The notes below the pieces were generated by a model that made no database searches, was not told the DNA's origin, and worked only from the letters and a program-made list of their open reading frames with translations. Positions 9,114 through 18,684 of a stretch of 64,000 nt of DNA are shown here, piece after piece; within the stretch, counting starts at the first letter, position 1, and each line of letters begins with the position of its first letter. Origin of the DNA: Phenylobacterium sp. J367 (GTDB lineage Bacteria > Pseudomonadota > Alphaproteobacteria > Caulobacterales > Caulobacteraceae); the NCBI RefSeq assembly GCF_024699985.1, contig NZ_JAJONA010000001.1, forward strand, positions 1,984,001 through 2,048,000. The letters run 5' to 3'. A program made the translations under genes and the position numbers.

Positions 9114-11577
9114 CTCAGGGCCTCGGCGATCAGGTCTTCTTCGGCTTCCGCCAGGATCATCTCACCGGCGTGTCCGCCCGGCGACCGCTCCTTGCCGATC
9201 TCCAGGAGGATGGGGACCGAGAAGGGGGACAGGTGCTCGAGGGGCGCATGGCGGATCTTGCCGCGGATCCGGGCCAACATATGGCCCAGGCGCGCCACAT
9301 CGATGAGGCCGGTCGCCGCATCGTCCCGGGCGCAGCGCAGCAGCAGGTGGTCCGGCTGGTGGCGGCGCAGCACGTCGTAGATCAGGTCGGTGGAGAAGGT
9401 GATCTGCCGCCCGGTCTTCTGCGGCTCGCCGGGGAAGCGGCGCTCGATCAGGCCGGCGATGATCGCGCAGCCCTTGAAGGCGCGCTTCATCATGAAGCTC
9501 TCGTTGAGCCAGTCCTCCAGGTCGTCGCCCAGCATGTCCTCTGCGAAGAGCTCCCCGAAATCGAGCCCGTCCATGGGCTTCAGCGCCCAGATGGCCATCG
9601 CATAGTCGTTGCAGACGAAGCCCAGCGGCCCGACGCCCAGCCGCTCCAGTCGCCGCGTCAGCAGCATGGCCAGCGTGGTGTGAGCGAGCCGCCCGTCGAA
9701 GGGGTAGCAGACCAGGAAGTGCCGCTGGCCCCGCGGGAAGGTCTCCAGCAGCATCTCCTCCTCGCGGACGATCAGCGAGCGGTCGCGCTGGGCCTCCAGC
9801 CATTCGCGCACGTCGGTGGGCAGGACGCTCCAGTGGTCCTCGTCGAACATCAGCTGGCGGACGCGCTTGGCGAGGTAGGTGGAGAGTGCGAACTTCGAGC
9901 CGCCCCAGGACGGCATCTTCGGGTCCTTGTCGTTGGCCGGGCGGACCAGCACGTCGAGGTTGGTGACGCCCACCAGCTCCCAGGTCTGGCCGGCGAACAC
10001 GAAGGTCTCGCCGGGCTCCAGCATCTCCAGCATGCCCTCCTCGACCTCGCCGATCTTGCGGCCGCCCCGGCCGCCGCGCATCGCCATGCGCACGGAGAGC
10101 ACGGCCGGCGAGACGATGGCCCCGACGTTCAGCCGGTGGCGCTGGGCGGTGGCGGCATTGCGCACCCGCCAGAGCCCGTCCTGGCCGCGGATGATCCGGC
10201 TGAAGCGGTCGTAGGTCTTCAGCGCGTAGCCGCCGGTGGCGACGAAATCGACGACCTGTTCGAAGTCCTCCCACGCGAGGTCGCGGTAGGGTCCGCTGGT
10301 CCTGACCTCGTCGTAGAGCTGGAGCACGTCGAAGGGCTCCGAACAGGCGCAGCCCATGACGTGCTGGGCCAGCACGTCGAGCGCGCCGACCCGCGGCGGA
10401 TCGCCGTCCAGCTTGTTCTCGGCGATCGCCTCGCGGGCCGCCTGGCACTCCAGCATCTCGAAGCGGTTGGCCGGCACGAACAGCGCCCGGCTGGGCTCGT
10501 CCAGGCGATGGTTGGCCCGGCCGATCCGCTGGACCATGCGGCTTGCGCCCTTCGGGCTGGCGAGCTGGATGACCAGGTCGACGTCGCCCCAGTCGATGCC
10601 CAGGTCGAGGGTCGAGGTGCAGACCACGGCGCGCAGCTCGCCCCGCGCCATCGCCGCCTCGACCTTGCGCCGTTGTTCGGCCGCCAGGCTGCCGTGGTGC
10701 AGGGCGATCGGCAGGCTGTCGTCGTTCAGCCGCCAGAGCTCCTGGAAGGCGAACTCCGCCTGAAAGCGGGTGTTCACGAATACCAGCGCCGTGCGGCTCT
10801 TCTTGATGACCTCATAGACCTCGGCCATGGCGTGCTGGGCGGTGTGGCCGGCCCACGGCACGCGGCCCTCCGAGAGCAGCATGTCGACGATCGGCTCGGC
10901 CCCGCCCGGCCCGCGGACGAGATCGATGCTGTCGGGTCCCGCCGGTCCCGCCATCCAGCGCTTGATCACCTCGGGGTCGTCCACCGTCGCCGAGAGGCCG
11001 ACGCGGCGCATGTTCGGCGCGAGCTGCGAGAGCCGGGCGAGGTCGAGGGCCAGCAGGTCGCCCCGCTTCGACGAATGGAGCGTGTGGATCTCGTCCAGCA
11101 CCACGCAGCGCAGGCTCTCGAAATAGGCCCGCGCGCCCTCCCAGGCGCAGAGCAGCGCGAGCTGCTCGGGCGTGGTCAGCAGGATGTCGGGCGGCTTCAG
11201 CCGCTGGCGGGCGCGCCGCGCCACGCCGGTGTCGCCGGTCCGGCTCTCGGCCAGCACCGGCAGGCCCATCTGCAGGATCGGCGCATTGAGGTTCCGCTCC
11301 ACGTCCACCGCCAGGGCCTTCAGCGGCGAGATGTAGAGGGTGTGCAGGCCGGTCGGGGCGTTCGACGGCGGGCGCTCGGAAATCTCGATCAGGCTCGGCA
11401 GGAAACCGGCCAGCGTCTTGCCCCCGCCGGTGGGCGCGATCAGCAGCGCGTCCCGGCCGGCGCGGGCCCGGTCCACCATGCCGAGCTGGTGCGCGCGCGG
11501 CGCCAGCCCCGCTTCGCGAACCAGTCGGCGAAGCGGGTGGGCAGGAGGTCGGGGGAGGGGCCCGCAGCGTCGGCCAT
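9110..11577 (-). CDS. Ligase-associated Lhr-type DEXH box helicase (one apparent frameshift)
   Basis: About 822 residues after repair. Superfamily 2 motifs are clear: Walker A APTGGGKT, motif II VVLDEIHTLHS, SAT motif GLSATVDDP, then the second RecA domain with QRIGRANHRLDEP. The Lhr core winged-helix region and a long C-terminal domain follow. The family is a DNA-repair helicase; the ligase-associated clade pairs with PdeM, the next gene. The ATG at 11575-11577 starts MADAAGPSPDLLPTRFADWF. That frame joins the main one only after a 1-base gain or 2-base loss in the CG-rich stretch near 11491-11505, giving roughly RGWRPRAHQLGMVDRA. Confidence 0.87.
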
Positions 11578-11680
11578 TGGGGCCCTATAGCATGTTCCCG
11601 TTCCGTTTCACGAGGCGAACAGCGCTTGCTTACATCGTAAGCCACGGCCAAGGTGCGCGCCTCAACAAGGAGGGACGGCC
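11578..11680 (+). promoter_or_regulatory. Divergent promoter region between helicase and enoyl-reductase-like gene
   Basis: About 100 bp separating two divergent starts. A strong ribosome-binding site AAGGAGGGA lies just before the ATG at 11681. I do not see a convincing operator. Confidence 0.4.
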
Positions 11681-12829
11681 ATGAACCCGGCTGCGGAATT
11701 CGACGTCATCGTCTATGGCGCCACCGGCTACACCGGCCGCCTGGTCGCCGAGCACCTGGCGAGGACCTATGGCGTGGGCGACGTCAAATGGGCCATGGCC
11801 GGCCGCAGCCAGGCCAAGCTCGAGGAAGTGCGCGACGAGATCGGCGCGCCGAAGGACACGCTCCTTATCGTCGCCGACGCCGACGATCCGGCGTCGCTGG
11901 AGGCCATGGTCAAGCGGGCCAAGGCGGTGATCACCACGGTCGGGCCCTACCAGCTCTACGGCGACGCCCTGATCGCCGCCTGCGCGGCGGCCGGGACGGA
12001 CTACCTCGACCTCACCGGGGAACCCAACTGGATGGCCCGCACCATCGCCGCCCACCACGAGACGGCGAAGAAGACCGGGGCGCGGCTCCTCCACTCCTGC
12101 GGGTTTGATTCGATCCCGTTCGAGCTCGGCGTCTGGTTCGTGGAGGAGACGGCGAAGCAGCAGCTCGGCGCGCCCGTGCCGCGCGTGAAGGGCCGGGTGC
12201 GCGGGATCAAGGGCGGCCTGTCCGGCGGCACCGCGGCGTCGGGCGCGGCCACCATGGCGGCGATCCAGAAGGATCCCAGCCAGCTCGGCGTGATGATGAA
12301 CCCGTTCTCCCTGACGCCCGGCTTCGAGGGGCCGGCCCAGCCGCCGGGCAACGCCAAGGCGCACGACGAGGACGTGGGCGCGGACGTCGGCCCCTTCATG
12401 ATGGCGGTGATCAACACCAAGAACGTCCACCGCTCGAACTACCTGATGGGCCACCCCTGGGGCCGGGACTTCCAGTACGACGAGATGACCATCCTGGCGC
12501 CGGGCTCGGACGTGGAGTTCACCCAGATCGGCGACGCGGGACCGAAGCCGGGCGAAGGGCCGACCAAGGAGGAGCGGGAGACCGGCTTCTTCGACATCCT
12601 GATGGTGGGCATCGCCGCCGACGGCCGGAAGGTGAAGGCCTCGGTCAAGGGCGACAAGGACCCGGGCTACGGGTCGACGTCGAAGATGATCGCGGAATCG
12701 GCGCTGTGCCTGGTCAAGGAATGCGCCGACGTCGAGGGCGGCGTCTGGACGCCTGGCGCCGCCATGCAGGGCAAGCTGGTCGACCGGCTGACGAAGAACG
12801 CCGGCTTCACCTTCACGGTGGAGTCCTAG
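11681..12829 (+). CDS. Saccharopine dehydrogenase-like / trans-acting enoyl reductase family protein
   Basis: 382 residues. The N-terminus is a Rossmann fold with the nucleotide motif VIVYGATGYTGRLVAEHL. The pattern of TVGPYQLYGDALIAACAAAG, DYLDLTGEP and HSCGFDSIPFELG is diagnostic for the saccharopine dehydrogenase-like trans-acting enoyl reductases. Mycobacterial relatives reduce enoyl intermediates of complex lipids. In proteobacteria the substrate is unknown. It is monocistronic, with a strong Shine-Dalgarno sequence, and intact. Confidence 0.83.
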   Translation: MNPAAEFDVIVYGATGYTGRLVAEHLARTYGVGDVKWAMAGRSQAKLEEVRDEIGAPKDTLLIVADADDPASLEAMVKRAKAVITTVGPYQLYGDALIAACAAAGTDYLDLTGEPNWMARTIAAHHETAKKTGARLLHSCGFDSIPFELGVWFVEETAKQQLGAPVPRVKGRVRGIKGGLSGGTAASGAATMAAIQKDPSQLGVMMNPFSLTPGFEGPAQPPGNAKAHDEDVGADVGPFMMAVINTKNVHRSNYLMGHPWGRDFQYDEMTILAPGSDVEFTQIGDAGPKPGEGPTKEERETGFFDILMVGIAADGRKVKASVKGDKDPGYGSTSKMIAESALCLVKECADVEGGVWTPGAAMQGKLVDRLTKNAGFTFTVES

Positions 12830-12874
12830 CGCGGCCTGGCGGCGGCGGCGAAGGCCGGCGCCGCCAGAGCAGCC

Positions 12875-13309
12875 TCACGCGTCCTCGCGCTCCGAATCGA
12901 GCATCGCACGGACCAGCTCGACCACCTTGCGGCGCACGCGCGGGTCGGTGATGCGCGGAAAGGCGGCGGCGAGCTCAAGCCCCTCGGGCGTCATCAGGAA
13001 GGCATGCGCGCCGCTGGCGGCGGTCGTCTCGCCTTCTTCCGGCAGGCCTTCGTAGAAATAGTTGATCGGAGCCTGCAGGGCGCGCGCCGTCTCCCAGAGC
13101 TTGGAGGCGCTGACCCGGTTCGATCCGCGCTCGTATTTCTGGATCTGCTGGAAGGTGATGCCCAGCGCTTCCGCCAGGCGATCCTGGCTCATGCCCAGCT
13201 CCTTGCGGCGCATCCGGATGCGCAGGCCCACGTGCCGGTCGACCGGATGGGCGTCCGGATCGGTGGGAACGGCGGTGACGAGATTGCCCGGCTTGATCGG
13301 TTTGGTCAT
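12875..13309 (-). CDS. XRE family helix-turn-helix transcriptional regulator
   Basis: 144 residues from the ATG at 13309, which begins [10 protein letters not shown] lambda-repressor-like HTH occupies about residues 25-82, with [20 protein letters not shown] and [20 protein letters not shown]. The C-terminal 60 residues (ending [17 protein letters not shown]) are probably for dimerisation. This HTH form is common in Caulobacterales and rhizobia. An upstream GTG/ATG in frame would add only a few residues. Inverted repeats just upstream (13393-13442) are possible autoregulatory operators. Confidence 0.85.
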   Translation of the reverse strand: MTKPIKPGNLVTAVPTDPDAHPVDRHVGLRIRMRRKELGMSQDRLAEALGITFQQIQKYERGSNRVSASKLWETARALQAPINYFYEGLPEEGETTAASGAHAFLMTPEGLELAAAFPRITDPRVRRKVVELVRAMLDSEREDA

Positions 13310-13392
13310 GAGAGTTGGTCGCCCCAAGGTTGTCGTTGGCCCCGGTTAGCGCCACGCAACGCACCGGGTCCCCCTGTCCCTAGGAACACTAA

Positions 13393-13463
13393 GCCAACCG
13401 ATGGTTGAAGCTTGGCCTTACCCATTTTGGGGTTTGGTTGGCCTGTGCGGCGAGCCGCCGCAC
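13393..13463. promoter_or_regulatory. Inverted repeats between XRE regulator and double-wHTH regulator
   Basis: CAACC-GAT-GGTTG lies at 13395-13407. The wider pair GCCAACC (13393-13399) and GGTTGGC (13436-13442) could be an operator for the minus-strand XRE gene. A perfect hairpin GTGCGGCG-AGC-CGCCGCAC at 13445-13463 sits 17 bp beyond the stop of the other regulator and could end its transcript, although there is no T-run. Confidence 0.35.
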
Positions 13464-13479
13464 GACAAACGGTGTTTTC

Positions 13480-14433
13480 CTAGGCGGTCTCCGCCCCGGG
13501 CCCTCGTTCCCATTCGGCGAGGATTCCGAGCCGCGCGAGGACTTCGAACATCCGGCGCACGTAGGCCTGGTTCTCGGCCATCAGATGCATGAAAGCCGGC
13601 CTCGCCAGCACTTCGGCCGGTACGATGAGCCCGTCGGCCACGCGCACCACGAGCCCGTCGGCCACCAGCCTGTTGGCATGTCGGCGGGTCGTCTCCTCGG
13701 GCACGCCGAGGCTCTCGCCGATGGTGGCGATCCGTACCGGTCGGCGAAGCGCGTCGGGCACGAACCCCTCGGCGCCGGCTTGGTCGCCGCCGCGCTGTTC
13801 GTCGGTGAGATGCTCCGTGTTGCAGGAGAGGATGGTCAGCAGGATCAGGCCGCGCACCACGTCGCCGACATGGGTGACGGTCAGGTCCAGCACCCTGAGC
13901 GCGTAGTCCGAAGAGGCCCGGGCCACCGCCCGCACCGGCTCGCCCGCCGCCACCGCGCTGCGGGGCGCCGGGTTCGGCAGGTCGGTCAGCATGCCGAGGT
14001 CGCGCAGGCGCAGGTAGAAGGTGCGCACGCGCTCATAGCTGTCCTGCAGCATCCGGTGATGCTCCGGCGAACTCACCCGTTCGGCCGGCACATAGACGCC
14101 ATGGGGCGTGACCACGCAGTGTCCCTGGGCGGCGAGCGCCGTGATCCGGCGGCGCACGGTCTCGTAGGGCTGGCGCAGGGACTGGGCGATGGCGCTGATG
14201 CTGACCCTCCGGCGCAGGTCGTCGGGCGGCACGCCCTCGTAGTCGGCGTAGGTGAGCGCCAGGTCCGCGTTGCGGTTCAGCGGGGCGACGTTCGACTGGA
14301 CGACGGCGATCAGGATGAGCGTGTCGAGCAACGGGGCCCCGCCCGTCCGGCACAGGCGCACGAGGTCGAGGAGGAATGCGATCGAGAGACGGCCCACGAG
14401 CCTGTGTCGGGTCAGGGATGGCGAAGCGGACAT
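13480..14433 (-). CDS. Duplicated winged-helix putative transcriptional regulator (paralogue 1)
   Basis: 317 residues from the ATG at 14433 (MSASPSLTRHRLVGRL). It contains two similar winged-helix units. The first, near residues 75-125, has SISAIAQSLRQPYETVRRRI then HCVVTPHGVYVPAE. The second, near 245-295, has RIATIGESLGVPEETTRRHA then GLVVRVADGLIVPAE. Each is followed by a helix bearing YVRRMF or YERVRTF. It is clearly homologous to the gene at 17761-18667, which has the same layout. No ligand or kinase domain is visible. DNA binding is inferred from the HTH pattern; targets are unknown. Confidence 0.75.
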   Translation of the reverse strand: MSASPSLTRHRLVGRLSIAFLLDLVRLCRTGGAPLLDTLILIAVVQSNVAPLNRNADLALTYADYEGVPPDDLRRRVSISAIAQSLRQPYETVRRRITALAAQGHCVVTPHGVYVPAERVSSPEHHRMLQDSYERVRTFYLRLRDLGMLTDLPNPAPRSAVAAGEPVRAVARASSDYALRVLDLTVTHVGDVVRGLILLTILSCNTEHLTDEQRGGDQAGAEGFVPDALRRPVRIATIGESLGVPEETTRRHANRLVADGLVVRVADGLIVPAEVLARPAFMHLMAENQAYVRRMFEVLARLGILAEWERGPGAETA

Positions 14434-14733
14434 GCGGGCGGACTTGGCTGGGTGCTCACGAACAGGATCGCGACCCGGTTCGGGATACAACCGGCAGGCT
14501 TGAGATAAATCCTAAAATTCGCGCCCGGGGAGAAATTGGCCGGCCCGCGCGGGGCAGCAGGGGGGATGCCAGGGGTGTGGCGGGACCGGCCTTCTCGACC
14601 GCGACGTCGGGGGGCATCGTGCGGTCGGGATCGAAAACGCCGGTTTTGGGAAGGCGTTCCCACCGTGGTTCGCCTCTTGGCATTTTTCTTTTGATGGGGA
14701 AGGTTCGGGCGCTCGCAGTCCAGGAGATGCCCG

Positions 14734-15019
14734 ATGCGCCTGACCCCCATCCTCCTCGCCGCCGCCGCCAGCCTGGCGCTCGCCGCCTGCTCCCAGAAGA
14801 CCGAAGACAGCGCCGAGGCGACCGCCGACAGCGCCACGGCCACCGCCTCGTCCGCGGCCGCGGACACCGCCGCCACTGCCGGCGCCGCCGCGGAGGCCGC
14901 CCAGGTGAACGCCGCGGCTGCCGCGGACGCCGCCGCCGCGGGCGCCCGCGGCGACCGCCGACACCGCCGCGTCCGCCGCCGACAAGGCCGAGCAGAAGGT
15001 CGAGACCGCGCCGAACTGA
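14734..15019 (+). CDS. Ala-rich lipoprotein (one apparent frameshift)
   Basis: About 94 residues after repair. It starts MRLTPILLAAAASLALAACS with a lipobox LAAC, so it is probably a lipid-anchored envelope protein. The remainder is low complexity (Ala, Thr, Asp, Glu, Lys) and probably helical. An extra C in the CCC run at 14945-14947 breaks the frame. Dropping it gives AAAATADTAASAADKAEQKV and a stop at 15017-15019, replacing an arginine-rich out-of-frame tail. Function unknown. Confidence 0.65.
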
Positions 15020-15112
15020 CCTCGGCCTGCGGCGCGATCTGCACCGCATCTTAGGAAATCTGCGCTCTCCTCCCGGCAGGTCTCAAAGGATCTCGCCGGG
15101 GGGCGAAGCAGA

Positions 15113-15886
15113 ATGCGCAACTTCCAGATGGCTGGCGGCCTCTCGCGCCGCGGCCTGATCGTCACCGCCGGCGCGGGCCTCGTGGCCGCCCCGTCCGCCT
15201 TCGCCGCCCAGGCGCACAAGCCGGCGGCCCGCGCCGCCGCCCCGGCGGGTCACACCGCCGCCGGCGCGCCGCCCTCGCCCGAGCAGGCCATGACCCGGCT
15301 GATGGCCGGCAACGGGCGCTATGTGGCGGCCAAGGCCACCCACCCGAATGGCGACGCGGCCCGGCGCCGTCTCGTGGCCGCCGGCCAGACGCCGTTCGCC
15401 ACCATCCTCGCCTGCGCCGACAGCCGGGTCGCGCCCGAGCTGATCTTCGACCAGGGTCTGGGCGACCTCTTCGTCGTCCGCGTGGCCGGCAACGTCGTCG
15501 ACGACGCGATCCTGGCCTCCATCGAATATTCGGTCATCCACCTCGGTTCGAACCTGGTCATGGCGCTCGGCCACGAGCGCTGCGGCGCGGTGAAGGCCAC
15601 CGCCGATGCGCTGGACGGCCACGGCTCGCCCGAGGATGCGGACACCAAGATCGGCGCGCTCGCCGCCCTGATCGCCCCGGCCGTCCGCGCCGTGCCGGCC
15701 GGGACCGTCGACCGCGTGGACGCCGCCGTCTCCCTGAACGCCGCCCAGGCCGCCGCCGAGATCTTCGCAGGCTCCCGCCCGCTGCGCGCCCGGGTGCTCG
15801 CCGGCCAGCTCAAGATCGTCGCCGCCCGCTACGACCTCGACGACGGCAAGGTCTCCCCCGCCAAGGGCCGCAGCGACATCGTCTAG
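15113..15886 (+). CDS. Periplasmic beta-class carbonic anhydrase with Tat-like signal
   Basis: 257 residues. The N-terminus SRRGLIVTAGAGLVAAPSAFA has a twin-arginine pair and an AxA cleavage site, so export by Tat is likely. The mature part is a beta-carbonic anhydrase with zinc and catalytic residues in LACADSRVAPE and MALGHERCGAV, plus VVRVAGNVVDD. It interconverts CO2 and bicarbonate. It is monocistronic. Export is somewhat unusual for the beta class but is seen in several proteobacteria. Confidence 0.88.
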   Translation: MRNFQMAGGLSRRGLIVTAGAGLVAAPSAFAAQAHKPAARAAAPAGHTAAGAPPSPEQAMTRLMAGNGRYVAAKATHPNGDAARRRLVAAGQTPFATILACADSRVAPELIFDQGLGDLFVVRVAGNVVDDAILASIEYSVIHLGSNLVMALGHERCGAVKATADALDGHGSPEDADTKIGALAALIAPAVRAVPAGTVDRVDAAVSLNAAQAAAEIFAGSRPLRARVLAGQLKIVAARYDLDDGKVSPAKGRSDIV

Positions 15887-15892
15887 CCGCCC

Positions 15893-16663
15893 CTAGCCCC
15901 GCCTGCGGGCGGCGAGCAGGTCGGTCCAGCGCCAGGCGCCGCCGCCCAGCACGACGCGGCCGGCGCCGGCCTGCTCGCCCAGCGACAGCACCACCAGGCC
16001 CTGAACCGGATCGTCCCGACAGGTCTCCGGCGCGAAGGCGACTTCCATGACGATGGCCTGGCGCACCCCCGCCAGGCCCTTGCCCTCCTGGCCGGGGCTG
16101 CGCAGCCAGTCGCCGTTCCAGACGAGGATGGCGCGGCCGGTCTCCACGTTGGCGCGGGCGACCGCCTGGCGGACCTCGGGATCGCGCCGGAGCGCCGCCT
16201 GCAGCCGCCGGACCATGTCGCAGGTCTGTCCGCCGCCGCCCGCGCCGGAGCCTGAGCCGTCGCCGGTTCCCGTCCCGGCGGTCCGCGCGCCGGCCAGTTC
16301 TGTATCGCCGAGGGTGACCAGCGGGACCAGGGCGGGGGCCTCCGTCAGGGGAGCCACGAGCGGCGCGACGGTAGGCGAGGGGGGCTGCGGCGTGCAGGCG
16401 GATCGCCGGGCGCGAGGGGGTTGGGCGCGGGCGGGGCCGGGGGGCGCGGCGGCCGAGGCCTCGTCGTCCAAAGGCGGACCGGGCGGCGGGACGACCGGCG
16501 GGTCGATCAGGGAGAGGACCACCGGATCGGGCATCGCGGCCATGCCTTCCGGCGCGGCGTCGCGTTGCGCCGCCAGCCAGACGAGCGGGATGGCCAGGTG
16601 GGCGGCGAGGCTCACCGCGATGGCGGCCGAGCGCCGCCTGCGTGTCTCCGGTTTCCTCGCCAT
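15893..16663 (-). CDS. TonB-like N-terminally anchored proline-rich protein, function unknown
   Basis: 256 residues from the ATG at 16663 (MARKPETRRRRSAAIAVSL). A basic cytoplasmic tail and one membrane helix (about residues 12-30) precede a long Pro/Ala-rich linker and a Gly/Ser/Thr segment, the layout of a TonB-type protein. The C-terminal 110 residues (CDMVRRLQAALRRDPEVRQAV ... GAWRWTDLL) do not look like a TonB C-terminal domain, so energy transduction is not supported. An upstream in-frame extension to 16969 is open but overlaps the divergent OmpA-like gene and lacks coding character. Confidence 0.6.
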   Translation of the reverse strand: MARKPETRRRRSAAIAVSLAAHLAIPLVWLAAQRDAAPEGMAAMPDPVVLSLIDPPVVPPPGPPLDDEASAAAPPGPARAQPPRARRSACTPQPPSPTVAPLVAPLTEAPALVPLVTLGDTELAGARTAGTGTGDGSGSGAGGGGQTCDMVRRLQAALRRDPEVRQAVARANVETGRAILVWNGDWLRSPGQEGKGLAGVRQAIVMEVAFAPETCRDDPVQGLVVLSLGEQAGAGRVVLGGGAWRWTDLLAARRRG

Positions 16664-16832
16664 GGGCCGGCCAGCGAACCCCGCGTTCGCGTCCAGAATG
16701 GGGCGTGCGCCACGGTCAAGCTGCCGGATTCCGGCCACGCTCGCGTCATGACGCCGCCATTGCGGGTGCGACACCTTGGCGCTGGCGGAGAGCCCGGGTG
16801 GGGGCCCGGAACATAGAAGGAAACGCGAAAAG

Positions 16833-17378
16833 ATGAACGCGAAGATCAGGATGGTGGCGGTGAGCGCCATGCTCGCGGCCGGCTTCGCCACGACGGGCTG
16901 TGCGAGCCACCGGTTCGTGAAGGAACGGGTGGCCGTCGTCGACGATCGGGTGACGACCGTCGAAGGCACGGCCGGCGAAGCCCTTCAGCGGGCCAACGCC
17001 GCCCACAAGCTGGCGGAGGGCAAGTTCCTCTACCAGGTCGTGCTGTCGGACGACTCCGTGAAGTTCCCGACCGACCGCCACGCCCTGTCGCCTGAAGGCC
17101 AGGCGCGGCTCGACGAGTTCGCCCAGCGGCTGATGAGCGAGAACCGGAACGTCTACCTGGAGATCCAGGGCCACACGGACTCCACCGGCCCCGAGGCCTA
17201 CAACGACCAGCTCGGCGAGGCCCGCGCGGAGGCGGTCCGCAAGTATCTCAGCCAGAAGGGCGTGGCCCTGAACCGCATGGCGACCATCTCCTATGGCGAG
17301 GAGAGCCCGGTGGCGCCGAACGAGAGCCCCGAGGGGCGTTCGCAGAACCGGCGCGTGGCGATCGTCGTCCTGAGCTAG
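16833..17378 (+). CDS. OmpA family peptidoglycan-binding lipoprotein
   Basis: 181 residues. Signal peptide with lipobox FATTGC|A, a short linker, then a C-terminal OmpA-like domain: VLSDDSVKFPTDRHALSPEG, IQGHTDSTGPEAYNDQLGEARAEAV and SQNRRVAIVV. Family members bind diaminopimelate of peptidoglycan through conserved Asp and Arg residues, both present here, and tether the outer membrane. The ATG at 16833 is preceded by a GAAGGAAA-like site. A strong 16-bp hairpin follows the stop. Confidence 0.87.
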   Translation: MNAKIRMVAVSAMLAAGFATTGCASHRFVKERVAVVDDRVTTVEGTAGEALQRANAAHKLAEGKFLYQVVLSDDSVKFPTDRHALSPEGQARLDEFAQRLMSENRNVYLEIQGHTDSTGPEAYNDQLGEARAEAVRKYLSQKGVALNRMATISYGEESPVAPNESPEGRSQNRRVAIVVLS

Positions 17379-17388
17379 GCGTTCGAGC

Positions 17389-17424
17389 CTCCTCTCTCCC
17401 GACGCTCACGTCGGGGGAGAGGAG
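17389..17424 (+). terminator. Long hairpin after OmpA-like gene
   Basis: A 16-bp stem (left arm 17389-17404, right arm 17409-17424) with loop CTCA and one G-U pair begins 10 bp after the OmpA-like stop. There is no T-run, so it may be an intrinsic terminator of weak type or a REP-like intergenic hairpin. Confidence 0.5.
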
Positions 17425-17545
17425 ACTGCGCGGCATTGTTACGTGCGACGCCGATTTCCTGTGGATTCCCGGGTCGTTAACTTCTCTTAAGGGCCGACTC
17501 ACGGCTCATAGGTCCGTGGAGGGGCGCTGGAACCGAGACGAGATC

Positions 17546-17746
17546 ATGCCTGACGCCACCTACGTCGCCTTCGTCCCGACCAAGCATCGCGACGAGCTGC
17601 GCCGGATCCTTCAGACCGAGGACACCGGACCGCTGGCCTGGCGCGAGCGGCGCAGCCTGTTCGGCAGCGAGTTCTACTTTTCCGGACCGCCGACCCTCGC
17701 CCGCAAGGCGCAGGCCTACGTCTCCGAGTGGGTGCTGGCGCACTAG
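17546..17746 (+). CDS. Small uncharacterised soluble protein
   Basis: 66 residues from the ATG at 17546 (MPDATYVAFVPTKHRDELRRIL); a GTG at 17516 would add ten. It is a compact soluble protein with no membrane segment or known motif. The sequence GPLAWRERRSLFGSEFYFSGPP and a C-terminal helix look like a genuine folded domain. GANTC sites at 17464-17468 and 17496-17500 and two TTAA tetramers lie in the preceding 80 bp. I do not recognise the family. Confidence 0.6.
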   Translation: MPDATYVAFVPTKHRDELRRILQTEDTGPLAWRERRSLFGSEFYFSGPPTLARKAQAYVSEWVLAH

Positions 17747-17760
17747 GGGCCGGGCGTTCC

Positions 17761-18667
17761 CTACGCCTGCCAGAGGGCGACCACCCCGCGGGTCGAGAGG
17801 CCGTTGAACAGGCGCTGCACGTCGCCGGCATTGGCCTTCAGCACCACCCGCCACGGCCGGCTGGCCAGCATATCCTCCGTGACCAGGAAGCCCTGCGGCG
17901 TGCGCGCGACGACGCCGTCGTCGGCGAGCTTGAGAAGCTGGCGGCGCGTGGTCTCGGCGGGCAGCTTCAGGCGGCGCGAAAGTTCAGCCGGCCGGACCGG
18001 CCGGCGGGCCCGGCTTCACCTGACCGGTTCCGGTCAGCGTGGGCGGCTCCACGCCCTCGGCGACCGCGCCGAGCAGGGCCAGCGCCGAGAGCCGATCCCC
18101 CGAGACCCTGACCACGCCGGCCGCCATGCGCAGCAGGTAGTCGCTCACCAGGCGGGCGGCGCCGCGCATCAGGTCCTCCTGCGGGGCGAACACCGGATCG
18201 GGCAGGGGCGCCAGGAGGTCGTAGGCGGTCAGGTCCTCGTAGAAGGTCCGCATGCGCGCATAGACCTGCATCACCGAGGCCAGATAGGCGGGCGACCCCA
18301 GGAAGGACGACGGCACGATCACGCCTGAGTTCTCGATGGCGCAGGCGCCGCGGGCGATCAGCCCGTGGATGTGGCGCCGCGCCGTCTCGAACGGCAGGCC
18401 GAGCGACTCGGCGATGGCGCTGATGCTGATCGGCGTCCGCTCGGCGTCGGGCGCGGGCGAAGCCAGGTCGCCATAGCGCCGGCGCGCCGCGGGATCGCGG
18501 GTCAGGGGCAGGATGTTCGCCTGGTTGATGGCCATGACCAGCAGGGCGTCGGAGCTGTCGAGATCGGCGATCCCCACCGAGGCCACGTCCATGAGGAAGT
18601 CCAGCGACAGATCGCCGATCACGCGCTCGCGTAGGATCGAGGCCAGCTGGGGTGCGACGTAGGACAC
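17761..18667 (-). CDS. Duplicated winged-helix putative transcriptional regulator (paralogue 2, one apparent frameshift)
   Basis: About 301 residues after repair. It is homologous to the gene at 13480-14433. The first HTH is SISAIAESLGLPFETARRHI followed by ACAIENSGVIVPSSF. The second is RPAELSRRLKLPAETTRRQL followed by VARTPQGFLVTEDM. The GTG at 18667 (VSYVAPQLASIL) aligns with the paralogue's start. The frame breaks within GGGCCC at 18006-18011; dropping one base gives VKPARRPVRPAELSRRL. A perfect inverted repeat lies 17 bp upstream of the start, in the region shared with the divergent DinG-like gene. Confidence 0.72.
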
Positions 18668-18684
18668 GGTCGAGCACTTGTCGG

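Noticed and set aside
17477..17490. Full CtrA binding site upstream of the 66-residue gene
   Set aside because: The two TTAA elements are separated by 6 bp rather than 7, so it does not meet the consensus. It is kept only as part of a weaker observation.
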